Origin: Oceanospirillum sp047518265
Lineage (GTDB): Bacteria > Pseudomonadota > Gammaproteobacteria > Pseudomonadales > Halomonadaceae
Direction: 5' to 3'
Assembly (NCBI GenBank): GCA_047518265.1
Contig: JAKZRG010000004.1
Coordinates: 124,001 to 188,000, forward strand
DNA: 64,000 nucleotides
A program made the translations under genes and the position numbers. A model generated the notes under the pieces. That model made no database searches. It worked only from the letters and a program-made list of their open reading frames with translations, and had not been told where the DNA came from. Below are positions 18,049 to 26,176 of this stretch, piece after piece; the first letter of the stretch is position 1, and the number at the start of each line of letters is the position of its first letter.

Positions 18049-19071
18049 TTAAGGCCTTAACTGTTTAACCATCGCCATAACTGCGGTGAGTTGCTGATTT
18101 TCACGGGAATAGAAGCGTTCTTTTTCATAACCCCACCAATCCCAACAGCCCTGTGGATTGGGCAAACTTTTCTTGGCCTGTGGATAGAGTAAAACAATAT
18201 TGTTGCTATCTGCCCAACGAGTGAAACCGCTTAAGCTGAAAAAACTGTTACCAATGGCCTCTGCACTTTGCCCACAGCCGTGCAAAACAATATTCAGCTG
18301 ACAGCTGGCCCCTTTTGCTTGGCAGCTGGGAGGAACATAGAGATAACCCCGGTCTAACATCCCCTTACCCTGATAGAAGGGTCTCTGACTAAATTCAGTA
18401 AACTGCCCTTGGTTTTGTTTACTGGGTGGATTTAACCGTCCGTATAAAACGGTTAGGGCTTCTCTTGCACCATCAAAGTGACAGTTCTGTAGATGATTTC
18501 CATCGACGACCCCACAAGGGGTATCCGTTTCCAGTGTTGGGAAGGCATGACCGGCATTAGGTAAAGCCGTGATACGGATATTGTAAGAGGCGACCAGAGT
18601 TTGATAAAAACCGATCAGGCTTTCGGTCACCGCAGGCTTTAATACTTGGTCACGTTGTCCATAGAAAATATAGACGGGGTCATCCACTAACAGAGCAGGA
18701 TCCCCAATGATCTTTTTACGACTGGCCTTATGCAACATGGCCATGCGTTCATCCAAGCTAGCAATGGGAAATTGGGTCTGCATACAGGACAGCATGGCAT
18801 GGCTGAGGCCTTTCATGGCACAACCCCAAGGACCAGCCGAAAAGATAGCCGCTCCTTCGATTTTTTCGGGATAGGCTAGATGCAGTTGGTTAGCTAAATA
18901 CCCCCCGGAAGAGAAACCGGATACCGTGACTCTGGCATGTCGTAGGCTATCGATTGTTGGAAGATCTGAATATTGAGTATCGGGTTCAGGGTCGCTACAA
19001 GCAGAGGTTAAAACCAAAGATATCAGAAGGAAGACATAGGCAAAAAAGTTAAAAACTTGCTGACGGGGCAT
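18049..19071 (-). CDS. PHB-depolymerase-like esterase lipoprotein, permuted (type II) domain
   Basis: A 340-residue alpha/beta hydrolase anchored by a lipobox (LTSAC, Cys25). The lipase box GFSSG (Ser54) is near the N-terminus. The presumed catalytic Asp is in YGQRDQV and His in NAGHAFP. The HGCGQS oxyanion segment and the NPQGCWDWWGYE stretch are near the C-terminus. In the common Esterase_phb order the HGCxQ segment precedes the lipase box; the reverse order here is that of type II, circularly permuted PHB depolymerases such as the Penicillium enzyme. No substrate-binding domain is present. The ATG at 19071 has AGG 7 bp upstream and is preferred over a start 24 bp earlier. Substrate (PHB or another short ester) is inferred. 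Confidence 0.8.
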   Translation of the reverse strand: MPRQQVFNFFAYVFLLISLVLTSACSDPEPDTQYSDLPTIDSLRHARVTVSGFSSGGYLANQLHLAYPEKIEGAAIFSAGPWGCAMKGLSHAMLSCMQTQFPIASLDERMAMLHKASRKKIIGDPALLVDDPVYIFYGQRDQVLKPAVTESLIGFYQTLVASYNIRITALPNAGHAFPTLETDTPCGVVDGNHLQNCHFDGAREALTVLYGRLNPPSKQNQGQFTEFSQRPFYQGKGMLDRGYLYVPPSCQAKGASCQLNIVLHGCGQSAEAIGNSFFSLSGFTRWADSNNIVLLYPQAKKSLPNPQGCWDWWGYEKERFYSRENQQLTAVMAMVKQLRP

Positions 19072-19232
19072 GGTTGAACCTGAGCTGAAAATCATATCTA
19101 AAGAGTCGTGCAGGACTCAACATAACGGATACAGGATTAAATGCCTATTAAGCCTTATGCTAATAGGCAGGAGGTATGAGGTTTATGATCAATTTGGAGA
19201 TAGATCTCGTGTTAAAAATAGACTGAAATAAG

Positions 19233-19287
19233 TTATCCACAATCTTTATCCACTAAGAATAACGCCTTAACCACAACCTTATCCACA
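19233..19287. promoter_or_regulatory. Cluster of four DnaA boxes
   Basis: Four 9-mers in the same orientation: TTATCCACA (19233-19241), TTATCCACT (19246-19254), TTAACCACA (19267-19275) and TTATCCACA (19279-19287). The first and last are perfect matches to the DnaA box; the middle two have one mismatch each. They occupy the gap between the HD-GYP regulator gene and the depolymerase-like gene. No dnaA, gyrB or mnmG is nearby, so this is more likely a DnaA-titration or regulatory site than the origin. Confidence 0.7.
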
Positions 19288-19300
19288 GATACGGTTTTCC

Positions 19301-20368
19301 TTAGGTACCCGGTTCTTTATGATCGTCACGGATAATTAAAATTTCATCCAGATTATCCATAAAGGCATCTACCAATGCAGGATCGAAGTGTTTGCCCTTA
19401 TTCTCTTGAATCAGTTGCAAGGCATCATCGACAGCCCAAGCTTTTTTGTAAGGGCGTACTGAGGTTAAGGCATCAAATACATCGGCAATGGCGCAGATAC
19501 GACCCACTAAAGGGATATCTTCCCCTTTAAGTTTATTGGGATAACCGCTGCCATCCCACTTTTCATGATGGGTCAGCGCAATTTCACGAGCCATTCTTAA
19601 GAGTTCTGATTTATCACCCTCTAAAATATCTGCACCGATCTGGGAGTGTCGTTGCATGGTTTCCCATTCATCGGGTTCAAATTTTCCGGGTTTCAGAAGG
19701 ATATGATCTGGAATACCGATTTTTCCAATATCATGCATAGGACTGGCATTAAGCAGTAAGTCACAATCCTCTTCACTCATGCCCATTGCCGCGCCTAACA
19801 AGCGAGATATTTTACTCATACGTACGATATGCAGACCGGTTTCATTGTCTCGGTATTCTGCGGCACGACCTAAGCGACGCACGACTTGTAATCGGGTTTC
19901 ATTTAACTCGGCGGTACGGGCGCTCACCTTTTGTTCAAGGGATTCATTCAGACGCTCAAGACCTTCCCGATAAAGCTTACTTTCCAGTAAGTTTCTAACA
20001 CGGTGTAGAAGCTCATTACGCTCAAAAGGCTTAGTGACATAATCTCTGGCACCTAATTCCAGTGCTTGCGTGCGGAACTCTTGTGCACTTTGTGCGGTAA
20101 GTACCAAAACCTGAGGACTTGTACCAAAACGTTCGGCTAACGCACGCATTACAGCAAAGCCGTCCATATAGGGCATATTCAGATCAAGTAATATCAAGTC
20201 ATAGTTATGCAGGGAAAATAGATCACAAACTAAACGAGGGTCCATTGTCGACTGGGTATTGGTATACCCAGCTTTGGCCAGCGTACGCTCCAATAATTTG
20301 ACGTTTACGGGTTCGTCGTCAACGATCAAAAGTTTTGCGTCAAAAATATTAATCATTGAAGCCGTCAT
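19301..20368 (-). CDS. Response regulator with HD-GYP c-di-GMP phosphodiesterase domain
   Basis: A 355-residue cytoplasmic regulator. The receiver domain (about 10-125) has the acidic pair at D17-D18, phosphoacceptor D62 and K113 in VTKPF. A short coiled coil leads to the HD-GYP domain. The HD pair is at 212-213 (MHDIGKIGIPD) and GYP at 275-277 (WDGSGYPNKL), so c-di-GMP hydrolysis is predicted. Its start codon overlaps the stop of the upstream hybrid kinase by 4 bp (ATGA), which indicates translational coupling and makes the two a cognate pair. Confidence 0.94.
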   Translation of the reverse strand: MTASMINIFDAKLLIVDDEPVNVKLLERTLAKAGYTNTQSTMDPRLVCDLFSLHNYDLILLDLNMPYMDGFAVMRALAERFGTSPQVLVLTAQSAQEFRTQALELGARDYVTKPFERNELLHRVRNLLESKLYREGLERLNESLEQKVSARTAELNETRLQVVRRLGRAAEYRDNETGLHIVRMSKISRLLGAAMGMSEEDCDLLLNASPMHDIGKIGIPDHILLKPGKFEPDEWETMQRHSQIGADILEGDKSELLRMAREIALTHHEKWDGSGYPNKLKGEDIPLVGRICAIADVFDALTSVRPYKKAWAVDDALQLIQENKGKHFDPALVDAFMDNLDEILIIRDDHKEPGT

Positions 20369-23163
20369 TGATTCTGTCCTGTTTCAGATCTATGTGTATC
20401 CGCTAACCAAGTGTTCAGGCGGGCTAGAAGTGCCTGTCCTTCAATCGGTTTAATAATACAGTCGGTAAAACCTGCTTTTATGCTCTGTTGTATATCGTTA
20501 GATGAGCCATCTGCAAGTAAAGTTAGAACCGGCTGTTGTTGTGCCATTTGTTGTTTTAACTCAGATAATAGATCAAAACGATCCATATCTGGTATGTCTA
20601 AGCCCAGTATCACCAGATCCGGTTGCTGGCTTTTAGCTATTGTAATACCTTCGCGAGCTGAAACCGAATGGATAAGCTGAATTTCAGTCTGGCTCTGAGT
20701 AATTTCTTCCAGAAACTTTAACTCACTCACATTTTTTTCAATATATAGAATACGGCCGTAAACCGTCGAGCTGGCTGTATCTAGTGGGGTGATCTGTGTC
20801 GGAGCTGTTTGATTGTCTTTTGGAATATCGAGCCAGAAATTACTGCCCTGACCCTCTTCGCTAATAAAATCTAAGCTGCCTCGCATGTTTTTTGCCAGTT
20901 TTCGGCTGATCACTAAGCCAATACCTGTTCCTTCAATATTAGATGATTCCGCTCCTAAGCGATGGAAGGGCTGAAAAATCTCTTTACGTTTACTCTCGGC
21001 AATACCCAAACCATTATCCTGCACAGAAATACGCAGAGTTGTATCGTTTTGCTCAGAGACTTGTAATCGGATTTTTCCACCATCGCGATTATATTTCACG
21101 GCATTTGACAGCAGGTTTAGCAGTATCTGTTTAAAACGAATACGATCAACCCGTGCAGATAACATATCGGCCGCTTGGGAATTATATTCAATATTGATTT
21201 GACGTTTATCGGCCAAAGGTTGCGTTAGAGTAAGGCATTCACTGATCACATCATTTACTTGAATATTTTCCAGTGTTAGATCGATGCGACCGGCTTCGAT
21301 TTTAGCCAGATCTAAAACTTCATTAATTAATTCAAGTAGATGGCGTCCGGCATTAATAATCTCATTAACGTTTTCCAGCTGGGTTTCATCCAACTCTTCT
21401 AGCTCTAAAAGCTGAGCAAACCCTAAAATAGCGTTAAGTGGAGTTCTTAGTTCGTGGCTCATGCTGGATAGAAATTGAGACTTAGCAACATTCGCTCGCT
21501 CAGCATCATCTTTAGCCGCAATTAGGGCGTGCTCTGTTTGGCGACGGTTGATGCCCAAAGCAATCACATTACATAAGCGATGCAGTAACTTTTCATCCTG
21601 CGTGTTTTGGCTATCAAAGGCTCTAATGCTAAGAGTCATCGCGCCTATCAATTCATGATCCAATTTAAGTGGAATCATTAAATGACTGTGGGCAGGTACA
21701 GACTGACAATGCTGACAGCTGAGTAGAGTCTGGCTGGTTTTTTCTTCTTGTAGCTTAAGAAGAGCGGCTTGAATATCAGGATGATCCGTTAAATTATAAT
21801 GATTGGATACGCTTAATTGGGCTTGCAGTTGCCAGATATCATCGTTGGATTTAGGCAGAAGGTGGACGGAGGCCGTAGACATTAGCCAAGGTTGAGACTC
21901 CAGAACCAATTCCAACGCCCGCTGCAAGTAATGACGAATCGAGCTGGCTTGTAATGTCAGTTGGAAAAGCTGGCCTATCAGCTGCTCTTGGGCTGCAGCC
22001 CGCCGTATTTCAGCCTGTTGTGCTTTGATTTCACTCAGGTCAACAAAAGCACCCACGTAATGAGTAGTTTCACCCAGATCATTCTTAACGGCTGTAATGG
22101 TTAACCATTCGGGATAGATTTCACCATTCTTGCGTTTATTCCAGACTTCACCTTCCCAGCGGCCTCTATCGTAAATAGATTGCCACATGGTTTGGTAAAA
22201 CTGTTGATTTTGGCGGCCCGAGTGTAAAACTTGAAAAGTCTTACCGGCAATTTCTTCAGAGCTATAGCCTGTAATTTCACAGAATGCGGCGTTAATTTCT
22301 AGAATAATACCGTTGTGATCGGCAATGACGATGCCTTCATGGGATTCAAATGCGGTCGCTAGTAAGCGAAGCTTTTCTTCATCCTTTTTACGAGCGGTAA
22401 TATCGTGATAGGTGCCCAGTATGCCGGAGACATTACCCGCTTCATCGTGAATAACTTGTTTATGGCCCTGTATCCATTGAGTGGTACCTTCAATTTCTAA
22501 GGCTTCTTCAAAATCAATGGCATCCTGTTGGCCGGAAAGTAAACGTTCATCCTGTTGAATAAACTTATTACGACTGTTCTCTGACCAGGGGAGTTGACTA
22601 ACCTTACTTCCCTGAAGCTGTTGATGGCTATCGAGCCTTGCATCTACTAAAAATGCCTGATTAGCACCGACATATTCCTGTTGGGTGTTTTTCCAAAAGA
22701 CTCGGGTTGGGATATTGTCCATCACCAGCTGCATGACTTTATGGCTGGATAGCGCTAATTCATCGGAAGATACATTGGATGCGTGAGACTCTTCCGACGT
22801 ATTGGAAACCTTTTTTACTAAAAGCTGCTTGGCAAAACAGCTGGCCCAAGTATTGCTGAACTCAGGTTCGGGTTTCTGATCACTAAAGAGAAAAAAGTCA
22901 GGACTCAGGGCAATAATGTATTGCTGCTGATGTTTAAGGACTTCACCTGATTTGGGCAATACTTGGCTTTGAAATTCAAATTCGGAATCTGGGCCTATGC
23001 CATTTAATAATCTACCCTGATTATCACTAAGGTATAGCCTAGCCGCGCCCCACTGATCGGCGATAGTAGCGATGGTTTTGGTAATCAGCTGGTCTGTTCC
23101 AGAGTGGGCATAACCCAGAGCAAACAGCTGTTCTGTAAATTCCTGCGAGGTTATTGCTACCAT
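20365..23163 (-). CDS. Hybrid histidine kinase with PAS-PAS-GAF input and a degenerate receiver
   Basis: A 932-residue soluble kinase with no clear membrane segment. Order: N-terminal input about 1-130; PAS about 140-258; PAS about 265-375; GAF-like about 395-545; HisKA with H570 (SMSHELRTPLN); HATPase with N687, DNGLGI 716-721 and GTGIGL 745-750; C-terminal receiver about 803-925. The receiver lacks the key residues: E809-K810 replace the acidic pair and G854 replaces the phosphoacceptor Asp, while K905 is kept. A phosphorelay through it is therefore unlikely; phosphotransfer to the coupled HD-GYP regulator is inferred. No obvious Shine-Dalgarno precedes the ATG. Confidence 0.92.
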   Translation of the reverse strand: MVAITSQEFTEQLFALGYAHSGTDQLITKTIATIADQWGAARLYLSDNQGRLLNGIGPDSEFEFQSQVLPKSGEVLKHQQQYIIALSPDFFLFSDQKPEPEFSNTWASCFAKQLLVKKVSNTSEESHASNVSSDELALSSHKVMQLVMDNIPTRVFWKNTQQEYVGANQAFLVDARLDSHQQLQGSKVSQLPWSENSRNKFIQQDERLLSGQQDAIDFEEALEIEGTTQWIQGHKQVIHDEAGNVSGILGTYHDITARKKDEEKLRLLATAFESHEGIVIADHNGIILEINAAFCEITGYSSEEIAGKTFQVLHSGRQNQQFYQTMWQSIYDRGRWEGEVWNKRKNGEIYPEWLTITAVKNDLGETTHYVGAFVDLSEIKAQQAEIRRAAAQEQLIGQLFQLTLQASSIRHYLQRALELVLESQPWLMSTASVHLLPKSNDDIWQLQAQLSVSNHYNLTDHPDIQAALLKLQEEKTSQTLLSCQHCQSVPAHSHLMIPLKLDHELIGAMTLSIRAFDSQNTQDEKLLHRLCNVIALGINRRQTEHALIAAKDDAERANVAKSQFLSSMSHELRTPLNAILGFAQLLELEELDETQLENVNEIINAGRHLLELINEVLDLAKIEAGRIDLTLENIQVNDVISECLTLTQPLADKRQINIEYNSQAADMLSARVDRIRFKQILLNLLSNAVKYNRDGGKIRLQVSEQNDTTLRISVQDNGLGIAESKRKEIFQPFHRLGAESSNIEGTGIGLVISRKLAKNMRGSLDFISEEGQGSNFWLDIPKDNQTAPTQITPLDTASSTVYGRILYIEKNVSELKFLEEITQSQTEIQLIHSVSAREGITIAKSQQPDLVILGLDIPDMDRFDLLSELKQQMAQQQPVLTLLADGSSNDIQQSIKAGFTDCIIKPIEGQALLARLNTWLADTHRSETGQNQ

Positions 23164-23369
23164 AAGGGGTTGTTATTCCACCTATTTATGACACATCCAT
23201 TATAGCGACTGTATATTTCCCAATGACCCGAAAAATATTTATATAGTAAGAACTATAGCGTTTCTATGAAAAGAGAAAATCAGAAATTGGTCGCTTTGCT
23301 GAGATTAAGCAAGAAAAATCAATAATATTCGCAGGACAAGAAGAGATATAAGGGGAGAGATGTAAAGAA

Positions 23370-23414
23370 TGGCCCGCTCGGCGCGATTCGAACGCGCGAC
23401 CACCGCCTTCGGAG
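23370..23414 (-). pseudogene. Displaced 3' end of tRNA-Arg (left attachment repeat)
   Basis: Forty-five bases identical to 27450-27494, the 3' half of the intact tRNA-Arg(CCG) including CCA. Beyond base 23414 the match ends abruptly. There is no 5' half, so no tRNA can be made here. It is the original tRNA 3' end pushed aside by the integrated element. The 401-bp stretch 23164-23564 holds this fragment, a pair of 15-bp repeats and an arm-type repeat, but no gene. Confidence 0.9.
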
Positions 23415-23427
23415 AAGCATGGCATCC

Positions 23428-23506
23428 TGTTTTATCTAGTCTTACCTTTTTCCATTAATCCCTTTTATATCAACGCTTTCAGCCCAATTTCTGTTTTATC
23501 TTGTCT
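23428..23506. repeat. Pair of 15-bp direct repeats inside the left end
   Basis: TGTTTTATCTAGTCT at 23428-23442 and TGTTTTATCTTGTCT at 23492-23506 differ at one base and are 64 bp apart. They lie between the tRNA fragment and the integrase gene, where integrase or excisionase (AlpA) binding sites are expected. A third partial copy (TAATCTTATC) follows. Confidence 0.45.
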
Positions 23507-23532
23507 CGGTTAATCTTATCCAATACTATCAG

Positions 23533-23556
23533 TTTGTTGGGGATAGTGTTGGGGAT
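23533..23556. repeat. Left arm-type repeat
   Basis: A 24-bp sequence made of two TGTTGGGGAT units separated by AG. It is repeated exactly at 27369-27392. It ends 8 bp before the integrase start codon, so integrase binding here could also repress its own gene. Confidence 0.65.
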
Positions 23557-23564
23557 GAAGTCAA

Positions 23565-24836
23565 ATGGTGAAACGTAAACCCGTGACCACGGATCGGAGT
23601 CTAAAGGCTTTAAAGCCAGAAGAGAAGAAATACACCTGTGCCATTAAAGCTCCCAGTATGGCTAAGGGCGGCTTGTTGGTACAGGTCACACCTAAAGGCG
23701 CAAAAACCTTTTACAGCCGTCTGAGGCTTTCAGGCAAGCAAATTGACGTTAGGCTAGGGGTAGCAAACGAATTATCCCTTGCTGGCGCTGTACAAGCCCA
23801 CAATGAGGCTGTGGGTATGGTATCGCAGGGAATCGACCCACGAATAGCCAAAGCAGAGAACAAAGCTAAGCGTGAAGCAGAAAGCACAATGGAGGCTCTG
23901 GTTAACCGCTGGCTTGATCATTTGGAAAGCGTGGGAGATTTAAAGCCCCGTACCATTCAGGATCACCGCTGGCGCTGGAATAGCTATCTTAAAAAGCATC
24001 TGGGCAAGCTGAAAGCCAATGATATTGAGCGGGGACAGATTGCCTTAGCTCTGGATAAAATCAGAAAGCAGACCAAAGAGCAGGCCCGTAAATGCCTGAC
24101 AACTGTCAGCCTTGCGTTAGATTACGGTCTGACCCGCCAGATTGTTACCGAGAACCCCGCCCGATTACTTAGGCCGAAAGACTTCGGAGCCACACCAAAC
24201 GCCCCCCGTGATCGCTGGCTTTCAATTGCTGAGCTGCGCCAGCTCTGGCGCTATCTTGACAGTGATCAGCATAATATTAGTTTCTCTATGGTCACGGCTA
24301 TCAAGCTACTAATATTCACAGGGGCTAGGCGTTCAGAAGTAATCGAAGCTCACTGGTCAGAATTCGACTTGGATAAGGGTATCTGGTTGTTACCTGCTGA
24401 GCGTTCTAAAAACAAACAGGCCCATACGTTCTATCTGGCTGCTGAAGCAATAGAGCTAATTCGAGATCTACAACCTGAAACCGGCCATTCTCAGCATGTT
24501 TTTGAATCCCCTAGCCTGAAAGGCCAACCAATAACTCCCGCAGCGGTTAGCCGCTCTATAAATCGTATCTGGAAGGCCTTGGATTGTGACCCGTTCACCG
24601 TTCACGACCTACGCCGCACCTGCGCCAGCCATTGGGTAGACACACTAGGAGCCGATAGCCGGTTAGCCGAGTTGATGCTAAACCACCTGCCAGCCGACAA
24701 ACTGGTCAGAACCTACCAGCAAGGAAAACAGCCAGAGCGCCAGAGTGATACATGGAATAGATGGGCAGAGATTATTGCCACAAGGGTTATGCGCGATACG
24801 GATAATATTGTGACTCTAGTTTTAGCAGGTGTTTAA
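23565..24836 (+). CDS. int: Tyrosine-recombinase integrase (CP4-57/P4 type)
   Basis: A 423-residue site-specific recombinase. The N-terminal DUF4102-type arm-binding domain (about 1-90) includes KTFYSRLRLSGKQIDVRLGV. The SAM-like core-binding domain follows at about 105-200. The catalytic domain has the first Arg in TGARRSEVIEAHW, the HxxR box in HDLRRTCASHW and the nucleophile Tyr in LVRTYQQG. Length and architecture are those of tRNA-targeting integrases. It reads inward from the left att repeat, as expected for the enzyme that put this element into tRNA-Arg. Confidence 0.95.
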   Translation: MVKRKPVTTDRSLKALKPEEKKYTCAIKAPSMAKGGLLVQVTPKGAKTFYSRLRLSGKQIDVRLGVANELSLAGAVQAHNEAVGMVSQGIDPRIAKAENKAKREAESTMEALVNRWLDHLESVGDLKPRTIQDHRWRWNSYLKKHLGKLKANDIERGQIALALDKIRKQTKEQARKCLTTVSLALDYGLTRQIVTENPARLLRPKDFGATPNAPRDRWLSIAELRQLWRYLDSDQHNISFSMVTAIKLLIFTGARRSEVIEAHWSEFDLDKGIWLLPAERSKNKQAHTFYLAAEAIELIRDLQPETGHSQHVFESPSLKGQPITPAAVSRSINRIWKALDCDPFTVHDLRRTCASHWVDTLGADSRLAELMLNHLPADKLVRTYQQGKQPERQSDTWNRWAEIIATRVMRDTDNIVTLVLAGV

Positions 24837-24837
24837 G

Positions 24838-25359
24838 ATGGATGAATTTGGAAAGCATAGGATCAATACTAAAACGAATATTCCTTTATCACTGGGAGTG
24901 AATTGTTCGAAAGAGGCGTATCTAAATAGTAATTGGATTGCTGCTATAGATTCTTGGGATTTTAATGATGCTAAGCCTCTTGAGGAAATGCTTACGAACC
25001 ATCCGATTCCTTTTGAACTTCAGCCTATATTAGTGGATATAATTTCTGGCAAACGAAAACAAAATATAAAATCTTCTGTTAAACAGAAAGTTCCGGCCGC
25101 ACATAGAATTGTTGTTGCGGGAATTTATAAGAGTTTCAGGCAGATATCCGAGACAGTAATAAGCAAGCAGGTAGGGTTTGATTACCATAACTTGGCAGAT
25201 GATATTGGTATTGAACCCATAGAACTTTTAAATCAGTACAGGGATTGTCAGAGGGAATACGATATACAGTTTGCTAAATCATTAGGTATTAGCTTGGTGA
25301 CGTTGCGCGGGTTAGTGAAAAATCTTAATAAAAAACTAAACAATTACCCGAAAATATAA
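24838..25359 (+). CDS. Hypothetical element protein
   Basis: A 173-residue protein with no family I can name with confidence. The segment DAKPLEEMLTNHPIPFELQP then ILVDIISGKRKQN resembles a short motif common in phage and island proteins next to integrases. The C-terminal part looks helical and possibly DNA-binding (SLVTLRGLVKNLNKKL). The ATG at 24838, one base after the integrase stop, is preferred over a GTG 9 bp upstream because AGG lies at the right distance. The A/T-rich codon use differs from the flanking chromosome and fits acquired DNA. Confidence 0.6.
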   Translation: MDEFGKHRINTKTNIPLSLGVNCSKEAYLNSNWIAAIDSWDFNDAKPLEEMLTNHPIPFELQPILVDIISGKRKQNIKSSVKQKVPAAHRIVVAGIYKSFRQISETVISKQVGFDYHNLADDIGIEPIELLNQYRDCQREYDIQFAKSLGISLVTLRGLVKNLNKKLNNYPKI

Positions 25360-25382
25360 TGGAAAAAATTACCTATGATAAT

Positions 25383-25452
25383 ACAAAGCGACTTTGTTCT
25401 ATCTGACCTATTTTTTCAAACGTGGCTCTATGTGGACAATGGGGTACTTGTC
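25383..25452. promoter_or_regulatory. Inverted repeats upstream of alpA (candidate operators)
   Basis: ACAAAG-CGA-CTTTGT at 25383-25397 is a perfect palindrome. GACAA-N8-TTGTC is at 25435-25452. Both lie in the 118-bp gap before alpA, the only gap of more than 50 bp between genes in the element, and so probably in the promoter of the alpA operon. Confidence 0.45.
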
Positions 25453-25477
25453 TTAATCAATAGAGAGCAAGTGCTTT

Positions 25478-25657
25478 ATGACCCATACAGATCAATTCCT
25501 TTCCGATAAAAAAGTAGCAGATCGCTATGAAATTGGCCGCTCAACTGTTTGGAGGTGGCTAAAGACGAATCCTGACTTTCCGCCGCCAATCAAGCTGGCT
25601 GGCTCTACTAGATGGAAACTTTCTGACCTCCTAGCGTGGGAGGAACTTCAGGCATGA
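25478..25657 (+). CDS. alpA: AlpA-family excisionase/regulator
   Basis: A 59-residue winged-helix/MerR-like DNA-binding protein. LSDKKVADRYEIGRSTVWRW is the helix-turn-helix, followed by PPPIKLAGSTRWKLSDLLAWE, the classic AlpA signature. The ATG at 25478 is preceded by GAGAG about 11 bp upstream. AlpA proteins activate integrase or act as directionality factors in P4-like elements. The next gene starts inside its stop codon (ATGA). Confidence 0.88.
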   Translation: MTHTDQFLSDKKVADRYEIGRSTVWRWLKTNPDFPPPIKLAGSTRWKLSDLLAWEELQA

Positions 25658-25974
25658 AGATTGATGTTGAGCGTTGCTTAGAACTTGGATTGCCAGTCCC
25701 GAAAGGGTGCTTTTCCCAGAAAGCCTATGTGCTGCTTTGTCTCAGTGAAGGGCACACGATTACAACACGGAAGTGTCAGTATATTGGTATCAATAACCTA
25801 CACTCGGTTATGCCCAAGATACGAGATATGGGAATAGATCTAACCGAGCAGAATAAGCCGGTTTACTGTTATCGGGCCAAAGAAATAGACCCCGATCCAG
25901 TGATTTATGCCTACATGACACCAGAGCAAATCAAAGCCTATCTGGAGTGGAAAAAAGGGGGCTGTAATGAGTGA
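25654..25974 (+). CDS. Hypothetical element protein
   Basis: A 106-residue protein starting at the ATG that overlaps the alpA stop by 4 bp. It has a possible winged-helix region (SQKAYVLLCLSEGHTITTRKCQYIG). It has no recognised family, though similar short helix-turn-helix proteins accompany Gp2-type genes in small elements. The stop overlaps the next start by 8 bp. The upstream in-frame GTG at 25636 is less likely because it would lie within alpA. Confidence 0.6.
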   Translation: MKIDVERCLELGLPVPKGCFSQKAYVLLCLSEGHTITTRKCQYIGINNLHSVMPKIRDMGIDLTEQNKPVYCYRAKEIDPDPVIYAYMTPEQIKAYLEWKKGGCNE

Positions 25975-26176
25975 GACAAAACAGCCGCTTTTCTACCCCT
26001 GTTTTTTAATTGGGTTGTTATTCGCAGCTCTTACCGGGCCTATGCTGAGGGCTGGCTACCCGGTCTTATTCAACTCGGTCATTCATAATATCTATAAAAG
26101 TAGATGTTCAGTAGACGTTATGGGTAGCACTAAGGACTGTGCTTTCTCTAACGTAATCTATGAAGCTATCTACTAA
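25967..26176 (+). CDS. Small membrane protein of the element
   Basis: A 69-residue protein with one clear membrane segment (about 8-27, LFYPCFLIGLLFAALTGPML) and a second half with two cysteines (SRCSVDVMGSTKDCAF). It overlaps the genes on both sides (8 and 17 bp), which supports real translation. Function unknown. It lacks the acidic signal-peptide form of a filamentous-phage coat protein. Confidence 0.55.
   Translation: MSETKQPLFYPCFLIGLLFAALTGPMLRAGYPVLFNSVIHNIYKSRCSVDVMGSTKDCAFSNVIYEAIY

Noticed and set aside
19180..19300. Chromosomal replication origin
   Set aside because: DnaA boxes are present, but neighbours are not dnaA, rpmH, gyrB or mnmG, and no clear A/T-rich 13-mer array adjoins them.
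23370..23414. A second tRNA-Arg gene
   Set aside because: Only the 3' 45 bases are present; the anticodon loop's 5' side, D-arm and 5' acceptor strand are missing.
25967..26176. Filamentous-phage coat protein
   Set aside because: It has a membrane segment but no signal peptide, acidic N-terminal segment or basic C-terminus, and no assembly genes are present.
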